A DNA stretch of 64,000 bases from Shewanella corallii (GCF_023349125.1 NZ_JAKIKT010000005.1:287002-351001), one strand, 5' to 3'. Positions 53,822 through 63,549 are shown, numbered from the stretch's first letter. Translations and numbers: made by a program. The notes: generated from the sequence alone by a model not told the origin.

Positions 53822-54658
53822 ATGACCCAAGCAGTCACTCAGTACAGCCTGGCAGAGCTGATGATCTGTGCCGCTGCCGAAGCCTTTCGTGAAGATGGCG
53901 AGGTGTTGGCAACCGGAATAGGTGTTATCCCAAGGCTGGCAGCCAGCCTGGCGATGAAAACCTTTAACCCTGATCTTATGATGACGGATTCAGAAGCCTA
54001 TTTGTTGTCAGAGCCCAATCCAATAGGTAACCGCGGGGATGATTTTGTTCAGGCAAATGAAACCTGGATGGGGTTTTCCCGCATATTCGACAACGTTTGG
54101 AGTGGCAAACGCCATGCCATGGTAGGTCCAACCCAGATCGATAAATATGGACAGGCCAACATCTCAGCCCTGGGCAGTGATTATCACAAACCCAAGGTGC
54201 AGATGCTCGGGGTCAGGGGCTTTCCGGGGAATTCGATCAGTCATGGCAATTCATTCTTTGTTCCCAGCCATAACAAGCGTGTCTTTGTTGAGGGTGAATG
54301 TGACATGGTGGCCTCCATTGGCTATAACCCTGAACGCCTGCCTAAGGGATACAGCCTGGACGATATCGACATCCGCCTGGTGATCACAGACCTGTGTGTG
54401 ATGGATTGGAAGGGGCCAAATCACAGTTTGCGTCTTATGAGCTTGCACCCCGGGGTTACTCTGGAGCAGGTAAAGGAAAATACCGGATTCGAGCTGAGTA
54501 TTCCCGATACTGTCGGAGTTACTCCTGCGCCAACCGCTGAACAGCTGGCGATTATCGCTCAGCTTGATCCCCACAACATTCGCGCCAAACAACTTAAGGA
54601 CAATCCGCCGGGAGATCGGTCTGCCAATGCCAGGGAGCAGGCAAAGGAGGCTGTATGA
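53822..54658 (+). CDS. ipdB: COCHEA-CoA hydrolase subunit beta (IpdB)
   Basis: This 278-residue partner of IpdA has 'GVIPRLAASLAMKTFNPDLMMTDSEAYLLSEPNPIG', 'GKRHAMVGPTQIDKYGQANISALG', 'VRGFPGNSISHGNSFFVPSHNKRVFVE' and 'GPNHSLRLMSLHPGVTLEQVKENTGFEL', all lining up with IpdB. It follows ipdA after 15 bases and its stop overlaps the next ATG (ATGA). Presence of the pair is specific for bacterial steroid C/D-ring breakdown. Confidence 0.92.
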   Translation: MTQAVTQYSLAELMICAAAEAFREDGEVLATGIGVIPRLAASLAMKTFNPDLMMTDSEAYLLSEPNPIGNRGDDFVQANETWMGFSRIFDNVWSGKRHAMVGPTQIDKYGQANISALGSDYHKPKVQMLGVRGFPGNSISHGNSFFVPSHNKRVFVEGECDMVASIGYNPERLPKGYSLDDIDIRLVITDLCVMDWKGPNHSLRLMSLHPGVTLEQVKENTGFELSIPDTVGVTPAPTAEQLAIIAQLDPHNIRAKQLKDNPPGDRSANAREQAKEAV

Positions 54659-55602
54659 GTGAGGGATTTGTGCAGCAAAGCGCTGAGCACTCAAGCGAGT
54701 TGGTCATTGATGAGGTGGTGACGTACAAAGTCAGGGAAGGGGTGGCAGTAGTTAGCATGTCCAGGCCTGAATATAACAACGCCCAAAACTCTCAGATGAC
54801 CTATGCACTGGATAAGGCGTTTCGCCTGGCCTGTGATGACGATGAGGTTAAAGTGATCATACTGGCGGGTGAAGGGAAGCACTTCTCCGCAGGCCATGAC
54901 ATTGGTACCCCGGGTCGTGATGTGGATAAGAGTTTCGAGCGCACCAGTCTTTGGTATGACCATACCAATAAACCCGGCGGCGAGTTCCTTTATGCCCGGG
55001 AGCAGGAAGTCTATCTGGGGATGTGCCGTCGCTGGCGGGAAATTCCAAAACCCACTATTGCCATGGTGCAGGGAGCTTGTGTGGCGGGTGGTCTGATGCT
55101 GGCCTGGGTATGTGATTTGATTGTCTGCAGTGACGACAGCTTCTTTCAGGACCCCGTGGTTCGTATGGGGATCCCTGGCGTAGAGTATTTCGCCCACGTT
55201 CATGAACTCAACCCCCGAATCGCAAAGGAGTTTCTGTTTCTTGGCGAGCGTATGCCTGCCGCCAGAGCCTATGAAATGGGCATGGTAAACAGGGTGGTCC
55301 CGCGGGAAGCGCTGCTGGAAATCACTCATACTATGGCGGCTAAAATCGCGGCTATGCCTCGCCTGGGTCTGCAGCTGACCAAGCAGGCAATCAATAACGC
55401 TGAAGATCTGATGGGTAAACGCAGCACCATGGACATGGTTTTTGGTCTGCACCACTTTGCCCATGTACACAACGAGTCTGTTTCAGGTGACAAGCTGGGT
55501 GGCTTTGATGCGAAAGCCATGGCCAATGCCAACAAAAAGCAGGTGGCCGGGCAGGAGCCGAAAGGTAAGTCGAATGGGGCCAGTGCCCGGGAGGCATCAT
55601 GA
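54655..55602 (+). CDS. echA20: Crotonase-family hydrolase, EchA20-like
   Basis: This 315-residue crotonase has the oxyanion segments 'GKHFSAGHDIGTPGRDV' and 'GACVAGGLMLAWVCDLIVC', then 'VRMGIPGVEYFAHVHELNPRIAKEFLF'. It is longer than a standard enoyl-CoA hydratase. In the HIP pathway EchA20 hydrolyses ring D of the bicyclic CoA thioester before IpdAB acts. Position between ipdB and ipdC supports this role. It starts in ATGA overlap with ipdB and ends in ATGA overlap with ipdC. The specific activity is inferred from context. Confidence 0.82.
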   Translation: MSEGFVQQSAEHSSELVIDEVVTYKVREGVAVVSMSRPEYNNAQNSQMTYALDKAFRLACDDDEVKVIILAGEGKHFSAGHDIGTPGRDVDKSFERTSLWYDHTNKPGGEFLYAREQEVYLGMCRRWREIPKPTIAMVQGACVAGGLMLAWVCDLIVCSDDSFFQDPVVRMGIPGVEYFAHVHELNPRIAKEFLFLGERMPAARAYEMGMVNRVVPREALLEITHTMAAKIAAMPRLGLQLTKQAINNAEDLMGKRSTMDMVFGLHHFAHVHNESVSGDKLGGFDAKAMANANKKQVAGQEPKGKSNGASAREAS

Positions 55603-56741
55603 CACAGATTGTGGCGCCAACATTCCCCTGGAAAACCCCGCTAACTGAGCGCCTGGGCTGTCGCTATCCGATTATCCAGACCGCGATGGGTTGGGTTTCT
55701 GATGCCAATCTGGTGATAGCAACCACACAGGGCGGAGGTTTTGGCTTTCTTGCCGGCGCAACTATCGATGCGGACAAATTGGAAGGTGAAATCCAAAAAG
55801 TACTAGACGCCACCGGCGGCAGTAACTTTGGACTCAACTTTCATATGTTCCAGGAAAACGCATTGCAGTGCGTGGAGCTGGCTATTAAATATCGGCTCAA
55901 AGCCGTCAGCTATGGCCGGGGACCGGATAAGGAAGCCATCGCCAGGCTTAAAGCCGCCAATGTGCTTTGTATTCCGACTGTGGGGGCGGTTAAACATGCG
56001 ATAAAGGCGGTTCAACTGGGTGCAGATATGATCACCATTCAGGGAGCAGAGGGTGGTGGTCACACAGGTTCAGTGCCGTCATCAATTCTGTTGCCTCAGG
56101 TGTTGGACGCAGTAGATGTCCCTGTCATCGCCGCCGGAGGTTTTTCGACCGGACGGGGTCTTGCGTCTGCATTAGCCGCAGGAGCATCAGGCATTGCTAT
56201 GGGCACCGCTTTCTTGATGACCAAAGACTCACCCACTCCGGAAGATACTCTTGCGCGTTATGTAAGTGTCAATGACCCTCAGTCAGTTCGCGTCACCCTC
56301 GCGGTAGATGGCATGCGCCATCGCATGATTGATAACACCTATATCCAACGTCTTGAAAAAGCCTCTCCTTTTGGGCGCTTGCGGATTGCGCTTGCCAGTG
56401 CCTGGAAGTGGAAACAGGAAACCGGTATGACCCTGGGTCATATGTTCAGTGTGTTCTTCAAAGCGTTCAAAGATGACCGCTCTGCGGTTTCTCAGGTAGT
56501 GATGTCGGCCAATCAACCTGTGTTGCTGCAGCGCTCTATGGTGGAAGGTCAGCCTGATGCGGGTATTTTGCCCAGCGGGCAGGTCGCAGCGGCCATAGGA
56601 GAGTTGAAGACAGCCGCTGAATTGATCCAGGGAATTGCCGACCAAGCCACTGATTGCCTTAACAGCCTGGCGTCAAAGCAGACTCAGGGCGCAGTCAGCC
56701 TCAATAACAACGAAAACACAAAACAACAGGAGGCGTGCTGA
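55599..56741 (+). CDS. ipdC: Flavin-dependent reductase IpdC (nitronate monooxygenase-like)
   Basis: This 380-residue FMN TIM-barrel protein has 'LTERLGCRYPIIQTAMGWVSDANLVIATTQGGGFGFLAG', 'NFGLNFHMFQ', 'AVSYGRGPDKEAIARLKAANV', 'ITIQGAEGGGHTG' and 'VPVIAAGGFSTGRGLASALAAGASGIAMGTAFL'. Automatic annotation would call it 2-nitropropane dioxygenase, but the position among ipdA, ipdB and echA20 and the resemblance to IpdC indicate the steroid enzyme. In actinobacteria IpdC removes a hydroxyl or double bond from a HIP-derived CoA ester. Confidence 0.83.
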   Translation: MTQIVAPTFPWKTPLTERLGCRYPIIQTAMGWVSDANLVIATTQGGGFGFLAGATIDADKLEGEIQKVLDATGGSNFGLNFHMFQENALQCVELAIKYRLKAVSYGRGPDKEAIARLKAANVLCIPTVGAVKHAIKAVQLGADMITIQGAEGGGHTGSVPSSILLPQVLDAVDVPVIAAGGFSTGRGLASALAAGASGIAMGTAFLMTKDSPTPEDTLARYVSVNDPQSVRVTLAVDGMRHRMIDNTYIQRLEKASPFGRLRIALASAWKWKQETGMTLGHMFSVFFKAFKDDRSAVSQVVMSANQPVLLQRSMVEGQPDAGILPSGQVAAAIGELKTAAELIQGIADQATDCLNSLASKQTQGAVSLNNNENTKQQEAC

Positions 56742-56742
56742 T

Positions 56743-57513
56743 ATGACGCAGAACAATAAAGGAGCCAGCGCATTCAGCACCTCGCTGGATAACGGCATTG
56801 CCGAACTTGTGATTGCCAAGCCCCCGGTGAATGCGCTCGACAGTTATGAGTGGTTCGCACTTGCAGATGAAATCGACAGGCTGGGCGCTGACGAGAATGT
56901 TCGGGTGATAGTTCTCCGGGCAGAAGGTCGCGGTTTCTGCGCCGGGGTGGATATCAAAGAGTTGGACAAACATCCGGAGCGAATCGTTGCCGTCAATGCC
57001 GGTAATTACGCAACGTTTAAAGCAGTTCACAGAAGTCCTGTACCTGTTGTTGTCGCAGTGCATGGATATGTATTGGGCGGTGGCATAGGCATCACAGGTG
57101 CTGCTGATATCGTGGTGGCGTCTGAATGTGCCAGCTTCGCTCTGCCTGAGGTAGACAGAGGCGCCATGGGCGGCGGGGCGCATTTGCAACGTCTGTTCCC
57201 GGTACAAAAAGTTCGTTACCTGTTTTTCACCGGTGACGCCATTTCTGCGCCGGATGCCGAACGATATGGCTTTATTGAGCGCATTGTACCCAAAGCTGAG
57301 CTCAGAGACACAGCCTTGGCTATTGCGGCAAAAATTGCGGCAAAAAGCCCGGCCATGATCCGTATCGCCAAGGAGGCCCTAAACGGCATTGAAGATGGCA
57401 ATCTGGAGGATAAATACCGCTGGGAGCAGGGCTTTACACTGCAAGCCTATACGTCACCGGACTCGGCAGAAACCCGCCGGGCTTTCGTGGAAAAACGCGA
57501 CGCCAGGTTTTGA
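56743..57513 (+). CDS. Enoyl-CoA hydratase
   Basis: This 256-residue crotonase has 'VLRAEGRGFCAGVDIKELDKHP', 'VAVHGYVLGGGIGITGAADIVVASE' and the catalytic region 'FALPEVDRGAMGGGAHLQRLFP' (Glu in LPEVD). It hydrates an enoyl-CoA in the beta-oxidation-like steps of the steroid pathway. The start at 56743, with AGGAGG 9 bases upstream, is chosen over the longer frame from 56635, which overlaps ipdC by 107 bases. It lies one base after the ipdC stop. Confidence 0.88.
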   Translation: MTQNNKGASAFSTSLDNGIAELVIAKPPVNALDSYEWFALADEIDRLGADENVRVIVLRAEGRGFCAGVDIKELDKHPERIVAVNAGNYATFKAVHRSPVPVVVAVHGYVLGGGIGITGAADIVVASECASFALPEVDRGAMGGGAHLQRLFPVQKVRYLFFTGDAISAPDAERYGFIERIVPKAELRDTALAIAAKIAAKSPAMIRIAKEALNGIEDGNLEDKYRWEQGFTLQAYTSPDSAETRRAFVEKRDARF

Positions 57514-57544
57514 TTCAGGCTTGGTCAGGAGGACATAAGAGCAT

Positions 57545-58696
57545 ATGGAACTGACATATACCGAAAAACAGCAGGCGTTTCGCGCCGAAGTTCGCCAGTG
57601 GCTGAAGGAGAATCTACCCGCCGAGCCGCTCGCCAGTTATGACACCAAAGCGGGCTTTGAACAGCACAGGGAGTGGGAGCGCAAACTCTTTGATGCGCGT
57701 CTGTCCATGGTGATGTGGCCCACAGAACTTGGAGGCCGCGGCTGCGACCTTATCGAGTGGCTGATCTTTGAAGAGGAATATTATGGCGCCGGCGCGCCAA
57801 TGCGGGTCAATCAAAATGGTCAGCTGTTGCTTGGCCCGACCCTGATGGAGTTTGGCACTCAGGCACAGAAAGAGAAGTTCCTGCCACGAATGGCTGCCAG
57901 TGATGATATGTGGGCACAGGCCTGGTCCGAGCCCAATGCGGGTTCAGATATGGCCGCAATCAGCTCAAAAGCGATTCGTGATGGTGATGAGTACGTGATC
58001 AATGGCCAAAAAACCTGGTCCACCAGAGCCATCTTCGCAGACTGGTGCTTCGGCCTGTTCCGCACAGACGCTGAATCTTCCCGTCACCACGGCCTGTCAT
58101 ATCTGATGGTGCCGCTGGATGCACCTGGAGTCACCATACGTCCCATTAAAGCACTCAATGGCAAACAGGCCTTTGCTGAAATCTTTTTCGACAATGTTCG
58201 TGTGCCTGTTGAAAACCGCATAGGGGATGATGGACAGGGCTGGAAGGTCGCAATGGCTACTGCGGGGTTTGAGCGCGGCTTGTTACTCCGCTCTCCCGCC
58301 CGGTTCCAGCAGACGGCCCGTAAGCTGGTGCAGCTGTATCTGGCCAATCGCCGCGCAGCAGATGCTGATCCCGCCATCGCCACCAAAGTGGCTCAGGCCT
58401 GGTCTGATGCACAGGCTTATGCCTTGTCCGCTTATTACACAGTAGGTCGTCTATCCAGAGGGGAGAAGATTGGCGCTGAATCCAGTATCAATAAGATTTT
58501 CTGGTCTGAGCTGGATCTGAATATGCACCAGATAGCCATGGATATTCTGGGGGCTCAGGGTGAGCTGACAGACTGTGCGTCGACCTCCTGGCTTGAGGGC
58601 TTCCTGTTTGCTCAGGCTGGTCCAATCTATGCCGGAGCCAACGAAATTCAACGCAATATTGTAGCCGAGCGTATGCTGGGCCTGCCAAAAGGGTGA
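57545..58696 (+). CDS. Acyl-CoA dehydrogenase, catalytic subunit candidate (IpdE-type)
   Basis: This 383-residue acyl-CoA dehydrogenase has 'WAQAWSEPNAGSDMAAISSKAIRDGDEYVINGQKTWSTRA' and 'IFFDNVRVPVENRIGDDGQGWKVAMATAGFERGLLLRS'. The usual C-terminal base (YEG) is 'YAGANEIQ', so the catalytic Glu is probably the one in 'GFERGL', as in isovaleryl-CoA dehydrogenase. It is followed at 8 bases by a second, Glu-less dehydrogenase, which indicates a heteromeric enzyme like IpdE1-IpdE2 of steroid degraders. Confidence 0.86.
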   Translation: MELTYTEKQQAFRAEVRQWLKENLPAEPLASYDTKAGFEQHREWERKLFDARLSMVMWPTELGGRGCDLIEWLIFEEEYYGAGAPMRVNQNGQLLLGPTLMEFGTQAQKEKFLPRMAASDDMWAQAWSEPNAGSDMAAISSKAIRDGDEYVINGQKTWSTRAIFADWCFGLFRTDAESSRHHGLSYLMVPLDAPGVTIRPIKALNGKQAFAEIFFDNVRVPVENRIGDDGQGWKVAMATAGFERGLLLRSPARFQQTARKLVQLYLANRRAADADPAIATKVAQAWSDAQAYALSAYYTVGRLSRGEKIGAESSINKIFWSELDLNMHQIAMDILGAQGELTDCASTSWLEGFLFAQAGPIYAGANEIQRNIVAERMLGLPKG

Positions 58697-58703
58697 GGTG
58701 ATT

Positions 58704-59792
58704 ATGGACTTTACTTTCACAGAAGATGAATTGGCATTTCGCGAAGCGATAAGCCGTTTTTTGATGACAGAAGCCGCTCCTGAAACCCTGAGAGAGATCT
58801 GGGAAACCGATTCTGGCCGTAGTCCTGAACTGAGAAGTAAGATCGCAGAGCAGGGACTGACAGCTCTTTCTGTGCCTGAAGAGGCTGGCGGTCTGGGTCT
58901 GGGTGATGTCGCCTGGTCTCTGATGACGCAGGAGTTGGGTTACTACGGCATTCCCGATTCTATGGCTGACTCAGCATATGTGGCGACTGGTTTATTAAGT
59001 GCCTTGCCCGCTGGAGAAAAGCGAGATGCGTGGCTGGAGCAGGTTGCTGCCGGTGAGCTGCGTATCGCCGTGGGCCACGGCTGCAACAGTCTGGTTGCCG
59101 ATGCCCAGTCTGCAGATCTGCTGTTGCTCCACCACACCAATCATAATGGTGACATTGAGTTACATGCTATCGAGCGCGCTTTGGTCGATGTGACTCCGCA
59201 CTCGAGTATAGATTCCTCCCGTCGCCTTGCCCGAATAAGCTGGCAGCCAACGGATGATAGCCTGGTCGTCAGCGGCGATGATGCCGAAGTACTACTGGCG
59301 GAAACCCTCAACCGAGGCGCACTGTCAGTTGCGGGACAATTGCTTGGATTGGCACAGCGCATGTTGGATCTGTCCGTTGACTATGTTGCTCAGCGCAAGC
59401 AGTTCGGTCGTGCCATCGGCAGCTTTCAGGCGGTAAAGCATCATCTTGCGGATGTGGCAGCCAAAATAGAGTTCGCCCGTCCGGTTCTCTACCGGGCAGC
59501 ATGGGCCTTACAGAAACAAACTCCGGATGCAGAGCTGTATGTATCTCAGGCCAAGCTAGCCTGTATTGACGCAGCAGCTTTGGCGGCCCGTCATGGAATA
59601 CAGGTTCATGGTGCTATGGGGTACACCTGGGAAGTAGACCTGCAGATGTTTATGAAGCGCAGCTGGGCGCTTATCCCAAGTTGGGGAGACAGAAGTTTTC
59701 ACCAGGCCAGGGTCAACGACAATCTGTTCAGTCGGGTTGCCGCGGACAATCAATCCGCCGGGCCTGAGTCCACCTTTGGGAGGCAGATATGA
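58704..59792 (+). CDS. Acyl-CoA dehydrogenase, non-catalytic subunit candidate (IpdE-type)
   Basis: This 362-residue protein has the acyl-CoA dehydrogenase fold ('FTFTEDELAFREAISRFLM') and the FAD-contacting 'YVAQRKQFGRAIGSFQAVKHHLADVAAKIEFARP'. Neither known position for the catalytic base holds a Glu: the helix reads 'NRGALSVAG' and the C-terminal loop 'ALIPSWGDRSFH'. It therefore probably supplies the FAD-binding half of a heteromer with the preceding subunit. The start is ATG 58704 (GTG 58698 is an alternative). Its stop overlaps the thiolase start (ATGA). Confidence 0.84.
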   Translation: MDFTFTEDELAFREAISRFLMTEAAPETLREIWETDSGRSPELRSKIAEQGLTALSVPEEAGGLGLGDVAWSLMTQELGYYGIPDSMADSAYVATGLLSALPAGEKRDAWLEQVAAGELRIAVGHGCNSLVADAQSADLLLLHHTNHNGDIELHAIERALVDVTPHSSIDSSRRLARISWQPTDDSLVVSGDDAEVLLAETLNRGALSVAGQLLGLAQRMLDLSVDYVAQRKQFGRAIGSFQAVKHHLADVAAKIEFARPVLYRAAWALQKQTPDAELYVSQAKLACIDAAALAARHGIQVHGAMGYTWEVDLQMFMKRSWALIPSWGDRSFHQARVNDNLFSRVAADNQSAGPESTFGRQI

Positions 59793-60976
59793 GCCAGGCA
59801 TATATCGTTGATGCGCTGCGCACGCCCACCGGACGACGCAAGGGTAGCCTGTCCCAGATCCATGCCATTGATCTGGGGGCACATGTACTAAAAGCTCTGG
59901 TTGACCGTAACCCGATCCCCGCCGACCAGTACGATGATGTGATCTTTGGTTGTGTGGATACCATTGGTTCCCAGGCAGGCAATATCGCTAGAACCAGTTG
60001 GTTGGCGGCGGGGTTGCCGTTATCAGTACCTGGCACCACGGTAGACAGGCAGTGTGGTTCTTCCCAGCAGGCCCTGCATTTTGCGGCGCAGGCAGTAATG
60101 AGTGGTACTCAGGATGTAATTGCTGTCGGTGGTGTTCAGACCATGACCCAAATCCCGATCTCTTCGGCCATGCTGGCAGGACAGCCTTTGGGTTTTACTA
60201 CGCCGTTCGCCCAGAGTGAGGGATGGAACAAGCGTTTTGGCAACGCACCTGTTGACCAGTTCTATGCTGCCCAGCGAATTGCAGACCATTGGAATATCAG
60301 CCGTGGTGAGATGGAAGCTTTCGCACTTGAGAGTCATAAAAGGGCACTTAATGCTATTGAGTCCGGACTGTTCAATCGGGAGATTATTGAGACCAAGGGT
60401 CTTAAGCAGGATGAGACTCCGCGAAATACTTCACTGGCCAAAATGGCTGAGCTGGAGCCGGTTGGCGATGCATATCCTGGCATTACAGCGGCTGTATCCA
60501 GCCAGACCTGTGATGCATCAGCTGCGATTTTGGTGGTATCCGAAGCGGCCCTTAAAAAGTATGGCCTGACCCCAAGGGCGCGAATTCATCATATCAGTGT
60601 ATTGGGTGACGACCCCATATGGCATCTTACTGCACCGATCCCCGCCACAAAACGCGCCCTTGAAAAAGCGGGTTTATCAATTGAAGATATTGATTTATTT
60701 GAGGTAAATGAAGCGTTTGCATCTGTCGCCATGGCATGGATGAAAGAGCTTGATTGCCCTCACGACAAGGTCAACGTTAATGGTGGTGCGATTGCCCTGG
60801 GCCACCCGCTTGGTGCTACAGGTGCGAGACTGATGACCGGTATGCTCCACGAGCTTGAGCGCAGAGACGGACGTTTCGGTTTGCAAACCATGTGTGAAGG
60901 CGGTGGCGTTGCCAATGTGACTATCATCGAGCGTTTGAAACCCCAAGCACCAAGCAATAACACTGTGGCCAGTTAA
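59789..60976 (+). CDS. fadA6: Thiolase, FadA6-like
   Basis: This 395-residue true thiolase has the nucleophile Cys in '[23 protein letters not shown]', '[18 protein letters not shown]' in the form '[22 protein letters not shown]' (catalytic His) and the C-terminal '[19 protein letters not shown]' with the proton-donor Cys. In the HIP pathway FadA6-type thiolases release acetyl-CoA or succinyl-CoA-type fragments after ring opening. It is translationally coupled to the dehydrogenase upstream. Confidence 0.87.
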   Translation: MSQAYIVDALRTPTGRRKGSLSQIHAIDLGAHVLKALVDRNPIPADQYDDVIFGCVDTIGSQAGNIARTSWLAAGLPLSVPGTTVDRQCGSSQQALHFAAQAVMSGTQDVIAVGGVQTMTQIPISSAMLAGQPLGFTTPFAQSEGWNKRFGNAPVDQFYAAQRIADHWNISRGEMEAFALESHKRALNAIESGLFNREIIETKGLKQDETPRNTSLAKMAELEPVGDAYPGITAAVSSQTCDASAAILVVSEAALKKYGLTPRARIHHISVLGDDPIWHLTAPIPATKRALEKAGLSIEDIDLFEVNEAFASVAMAWMKELDCPHDKVNVNGGAIALGHPLGATGARLMTGMLHELERRDGRFGLQTMCEGGGVANVTIIERLKPQAPSNNTVAS

Positions 60977-61055
60977 GCGGTCTGAATAAAACAAGTCCGT
61001 GGGATAAACGGAACAGGGACAAGTCGGCCATCAGGCTGAACTTAAGGAGAACAGG

Positions 61056-61934
61056 ATGGGAATTTGTAAGGGACGTACCGTCATCATTACCGGGGCCGGT
61101 GGTGGCCTGGGTAAGGCTTATGCGCTGGGGTTTGCCGCTGAAGGGGCAAATGTGGTGGTTAATGATATCCGCGCCGATGCCGCCGCTGCCGTTGTCGATG
61201 AGATCGTCACCTCAGGTGGCAAGGCGATCGCCTCTATCCATGATATTACCCGCATTGACACAGCTCAAAGGATCGTTGACGAGGCGCTTGCCGCTTTTGA
61301 TGAGGTCCATGTACTGGTGAACAATGCCGGGGTGCTTGCAGATCGTATGTTTATCAGCCTGAGCGAAGAGGACTGGGACAAGGTGATGCAGGTCCACCTC
61401 AAAGGTCATTTTTGTCTGGCCAATATTCTGGGGCGGCGCTGGCGTGATCTGGCCAAGGCCGGCAATCCCGTTGATGCCCGTATTATCAACACAAGTTCAG
61501 GAGCTGGTTTGCAGGGCTCAATCGGTCAATCAAACTATTCTGCTGCCAAAGGTGGCGTAGCATCCCTGACCCTGGTGCAGGCTGCTGAGCTCAAACGTTA
61601 TGGCGTGACCGCCAACGCACTTGCACCTGCCGCAAGAACTTCAATGACAGAAGGCGCCATGCCGGATGTGGTGAAAAAACCTGAAGATGGCAGCTTCGAC
61701 CTCTGGTCTGCTGACAATGTTGCGCCTCTGGTGGTGTGGTTGGGCTCATCCGACTCTTCCCATATAACCGGCCAGGTAATTGAAAGTCAGGGAGGACGTT
61801 TGTCTCTGTGTGATGGTTGGCGCACAGGCGAAACCGCCGACAAAGGTCAGCGCTGGCAAGTTAATGAGATCGGCGAAGTGCTGGACTCTCTGATTGGCAA
61901 AGCCCAGCCGGCACAAAAAGTTTGGGGGAGCTGA
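61056..61934 (+). CDS. Short-chain dehydrogenase, (3R)-hydroxyacyl-CoA dehydrogenase (MFE-2) type
   Basis: This 292-residue SDR has 'TVIITGAGGGLGKAYALGFAAEGANVVVNDI' (NAD motif), 'VLVNNAGVLADRMFISLSEEDWDKVMQVHLKGHF' and the catalytic 'INTSSGAGLQGSIGQSNYSAAKGGVASLT'. The GGGLG start and 'LADRMF' are typical of peroxisomal MFE-2-like and 17-beta-HSD4 dehydrogenases and of SDRs in the KstR/KstR2 regulons. It probably oxidises a hydroxyacyl-CoA of the steroid pathway. It follows the thiolase after a 79-base gap with its own AAGGAG. Confidence 0.85.
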   Translation: MGICKGRTVIITGAGGGLGKAYALGFAAEGANVVVNDIRADAAAAVVDEIVTSGGKAIASIHDITRIDTAQRIVDEALAAFDEVHVLVNNAGVLADRMFISLSEEDWDKVMQVHLKGHFCLANILGRRWRDLAKAGNPVDARIINTSSGAGLQGSIGQSNYSAAKGGVASLTLVQAAELKRYGVTANALAPAARTSMTEGAMPDVVKKPEDGSFDLWSADNVAPLVVWLGSSDSSHITGQVIESQGGRLSLCDGWRTGETADKGQRWQVNEIGEVLDSLIGKAQPAQKVWGS

Positions 61935-61935
61935 T

Positions 61936-63549
61936 ATGACAACAAACAAAACAAGTAACCACCCAAGGTCGGCGAATAGCGTCGATAACCGCCGTCGAGA
62001 TCTGTTAAAAGCTGGCGGCGCACTAGGGGCTGCTGCTATGTCAGGTGTGGCTCTTTCCGGCGTTTCAGCCAGTGCCAATGCAGGTATCAACACCAAACTG
62101 CCCATGTCTGAGTATGACAATCTGGATATGACAGCAATGGCACAGCTGGTTCACAAGGGCGATGTGACCCCACTGGAACTGTTTGATGCTGCAGCTGCCC
62201 GGTTTGAGGCCTATAAGGATCTGAATCTGTTGGCTGTCAGCCATCTGGAAGCGGCCCGAGAGCAGGCAAAACAGCAAAGTCATGCAGCGCAGCAGGAGCG
62301 TGATGCCGTTTTTAACAAGGCGCCTCTGCATGGTATTCCGTTCGCCCTTAAAGATCTTGGTATCAAGGTTGAGGGTACTGTCACCACCAACGGCAGCCTC
62401 CTGTTTAAGGATGATGTGGCTGAATATGATTCGACCCTGACCCAAAGGTATAAAGCTGCCGGGCTCAATATTATGGCCAAGCTGACCAGCCCTGAGTTTG
62501 GCCAGACGGCGACCACAGAGTCCAAACTTCACGGCGACACACTGAACCCCTGGGATACCAGTTGCTCTACCGGTGGCTCGAGTGGCGGCAGTGCCGCTGC
62601 CGTTGCGGCGCGAATTCTTCCTGCAGCTCATGCCAGTGATGGTGGCGGGTCTATCCGTATTCCCGCATCCCACTGTGGCATCTTTGGCATGAAGCCAAGT
62701 CGTGGCCGCATTCCCACCGGACCAGACATTCTGGAAGGCTGGATGGGACTGTCGGTACACAATGTTGTCAGCCGCAGCGTACGTGATTCAGCGCTATTGA
62801 TGGAGTTGACCCAGGGACCTGAGCATGGCACCCGGGTGCAACAGGTCAATGGAGAATTTTTGAAGGCGATTCAAACCCCGCCAAAGGGTCTGCGCATCGC
62901 AGTGATGAAACATCATCCCTTCGGCTTGCCGGTGCACAGTGACTGTATCAAGGCTGTGGACAATACCATCAAGGTACTTGAAAGCCTGGGTCACAGTGTT
63001 GAACTGGCGTCGCCTGAGCTTCCCATTGAAGATATGTACAAAGGCATGGGCGTTACCACTTCATCCGGTGTGCTTCAGGCTGTGCAGGCCCAGGAAGTAA
63101 AACTGGGGCGCAAGGCGAGGGAAGATGAGTTTTCTCCAATCGTTTGGGGTTTTATGGAGAACGCCAAAGGCTTTACTGCGCAGCAGGTATTTGCCGCTCG
63201 CAACGCCTATGACAGGGCTGGTCGCAGCTTTGACCGATTCTTCGATACCTTTGACCTGATTCTGGCACCGGTAACCGCTGCGCCACCACCAAAGATTGGG
63301 GAACTGAGCCTGTATCAATCCTACGATAGCTTTGTCGGCAATGTGATCAAAGCATCTCCAATCACAGCCATGTTCAATATGACAGGCCTGCCCGCAATGT
63401 CTGTTCCAATGAACTGGAATGCTGAGGGTTTACCAATCGGCGTGCAGTTTGGGGCGTCATACGGTAACGAAGCGCTGCTGTTTGCATTGGCTGCTCAACT
63501 GGAACAGGTGGCACCCTGGCAGCACAGGCGTCCCCCCTATATCGGCTAG
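61936..63549 (+). CDS. Tat-exported amidase (amidase signature family)
   Basis: This 537-residue amidase has a twin-arginine signal ('NRRRDLLKAGGALGAAAMSGVALSGV', about 20-50) and a complete Ser-Ser-Lys triad: Lys in 'IPFALKDLGIKV', Ser in 'SDGGGSIRIPAS' and the nucleophile region 'CSTGGSSGGSAAAVAARILPAAH'. It hydrolyses an amide in the periplasm. In a steroid operon an attractive substrate is a glycine- or taurine-conjugated bile acid, deconjugated before uptake; this is inferred. It begins one base after the SDR stop and ends the operon before a strong terminator. Confidence 0.88.
   Translation: MTTNKTSNHPRSANSVDNRRRDLLKAGGALGAAAMSGVALSGVSASANAGINTKLPMSEYDNLDMTAMAQLVHKGDVTPLELFDAAAARFEAYKDLNLLAVSHLEAAREQAKQQSHAAQQERDAVFNKAPLHGIPFALKDLGIKVEGTVTTNGSLLFKDDVAEYDSTLTQRYKAAGLNIMAKLTSPEFGQTATTESKLHGDTLNPWDTSCSTGGSSGGSAAAVAARILPAAHASDGGGSIRIPASHCGIFGMKPSRGRIPTGPDILEGWMGLSVHNVVSRSVRDSALLMELTQGPEHGTRVQQVNGEFLKAIQTPPKGLRIAVMKHHPFGLPVHSDCIKAVDNTIKVLESLGHSVELASPELPIEDMYKGMGVTTSSGVLQAVQAQEVKLGRKAREDEFSPIVWGFMENAKGFTAQQVFAARNAYDRAGRSFDRFFDTFDLILAPVTAAPPPKIGELSLYQSYDSFVGNVIKASPITAMFNMTGLPAMSVPMNWNAEGLPIGVQFGASYGNEALLFALAAQLEQVAPWQHRRPPYIG

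Noticed and set aside
55599..56741. Annotation as nitronate monooxygenase (2-nitropropane dioxygenase)
   Set aside because: The operon context with ipdA, ipdB and an EchA20-like gene and the overall resemblance to IpdC make the steroid reductase much more likely.
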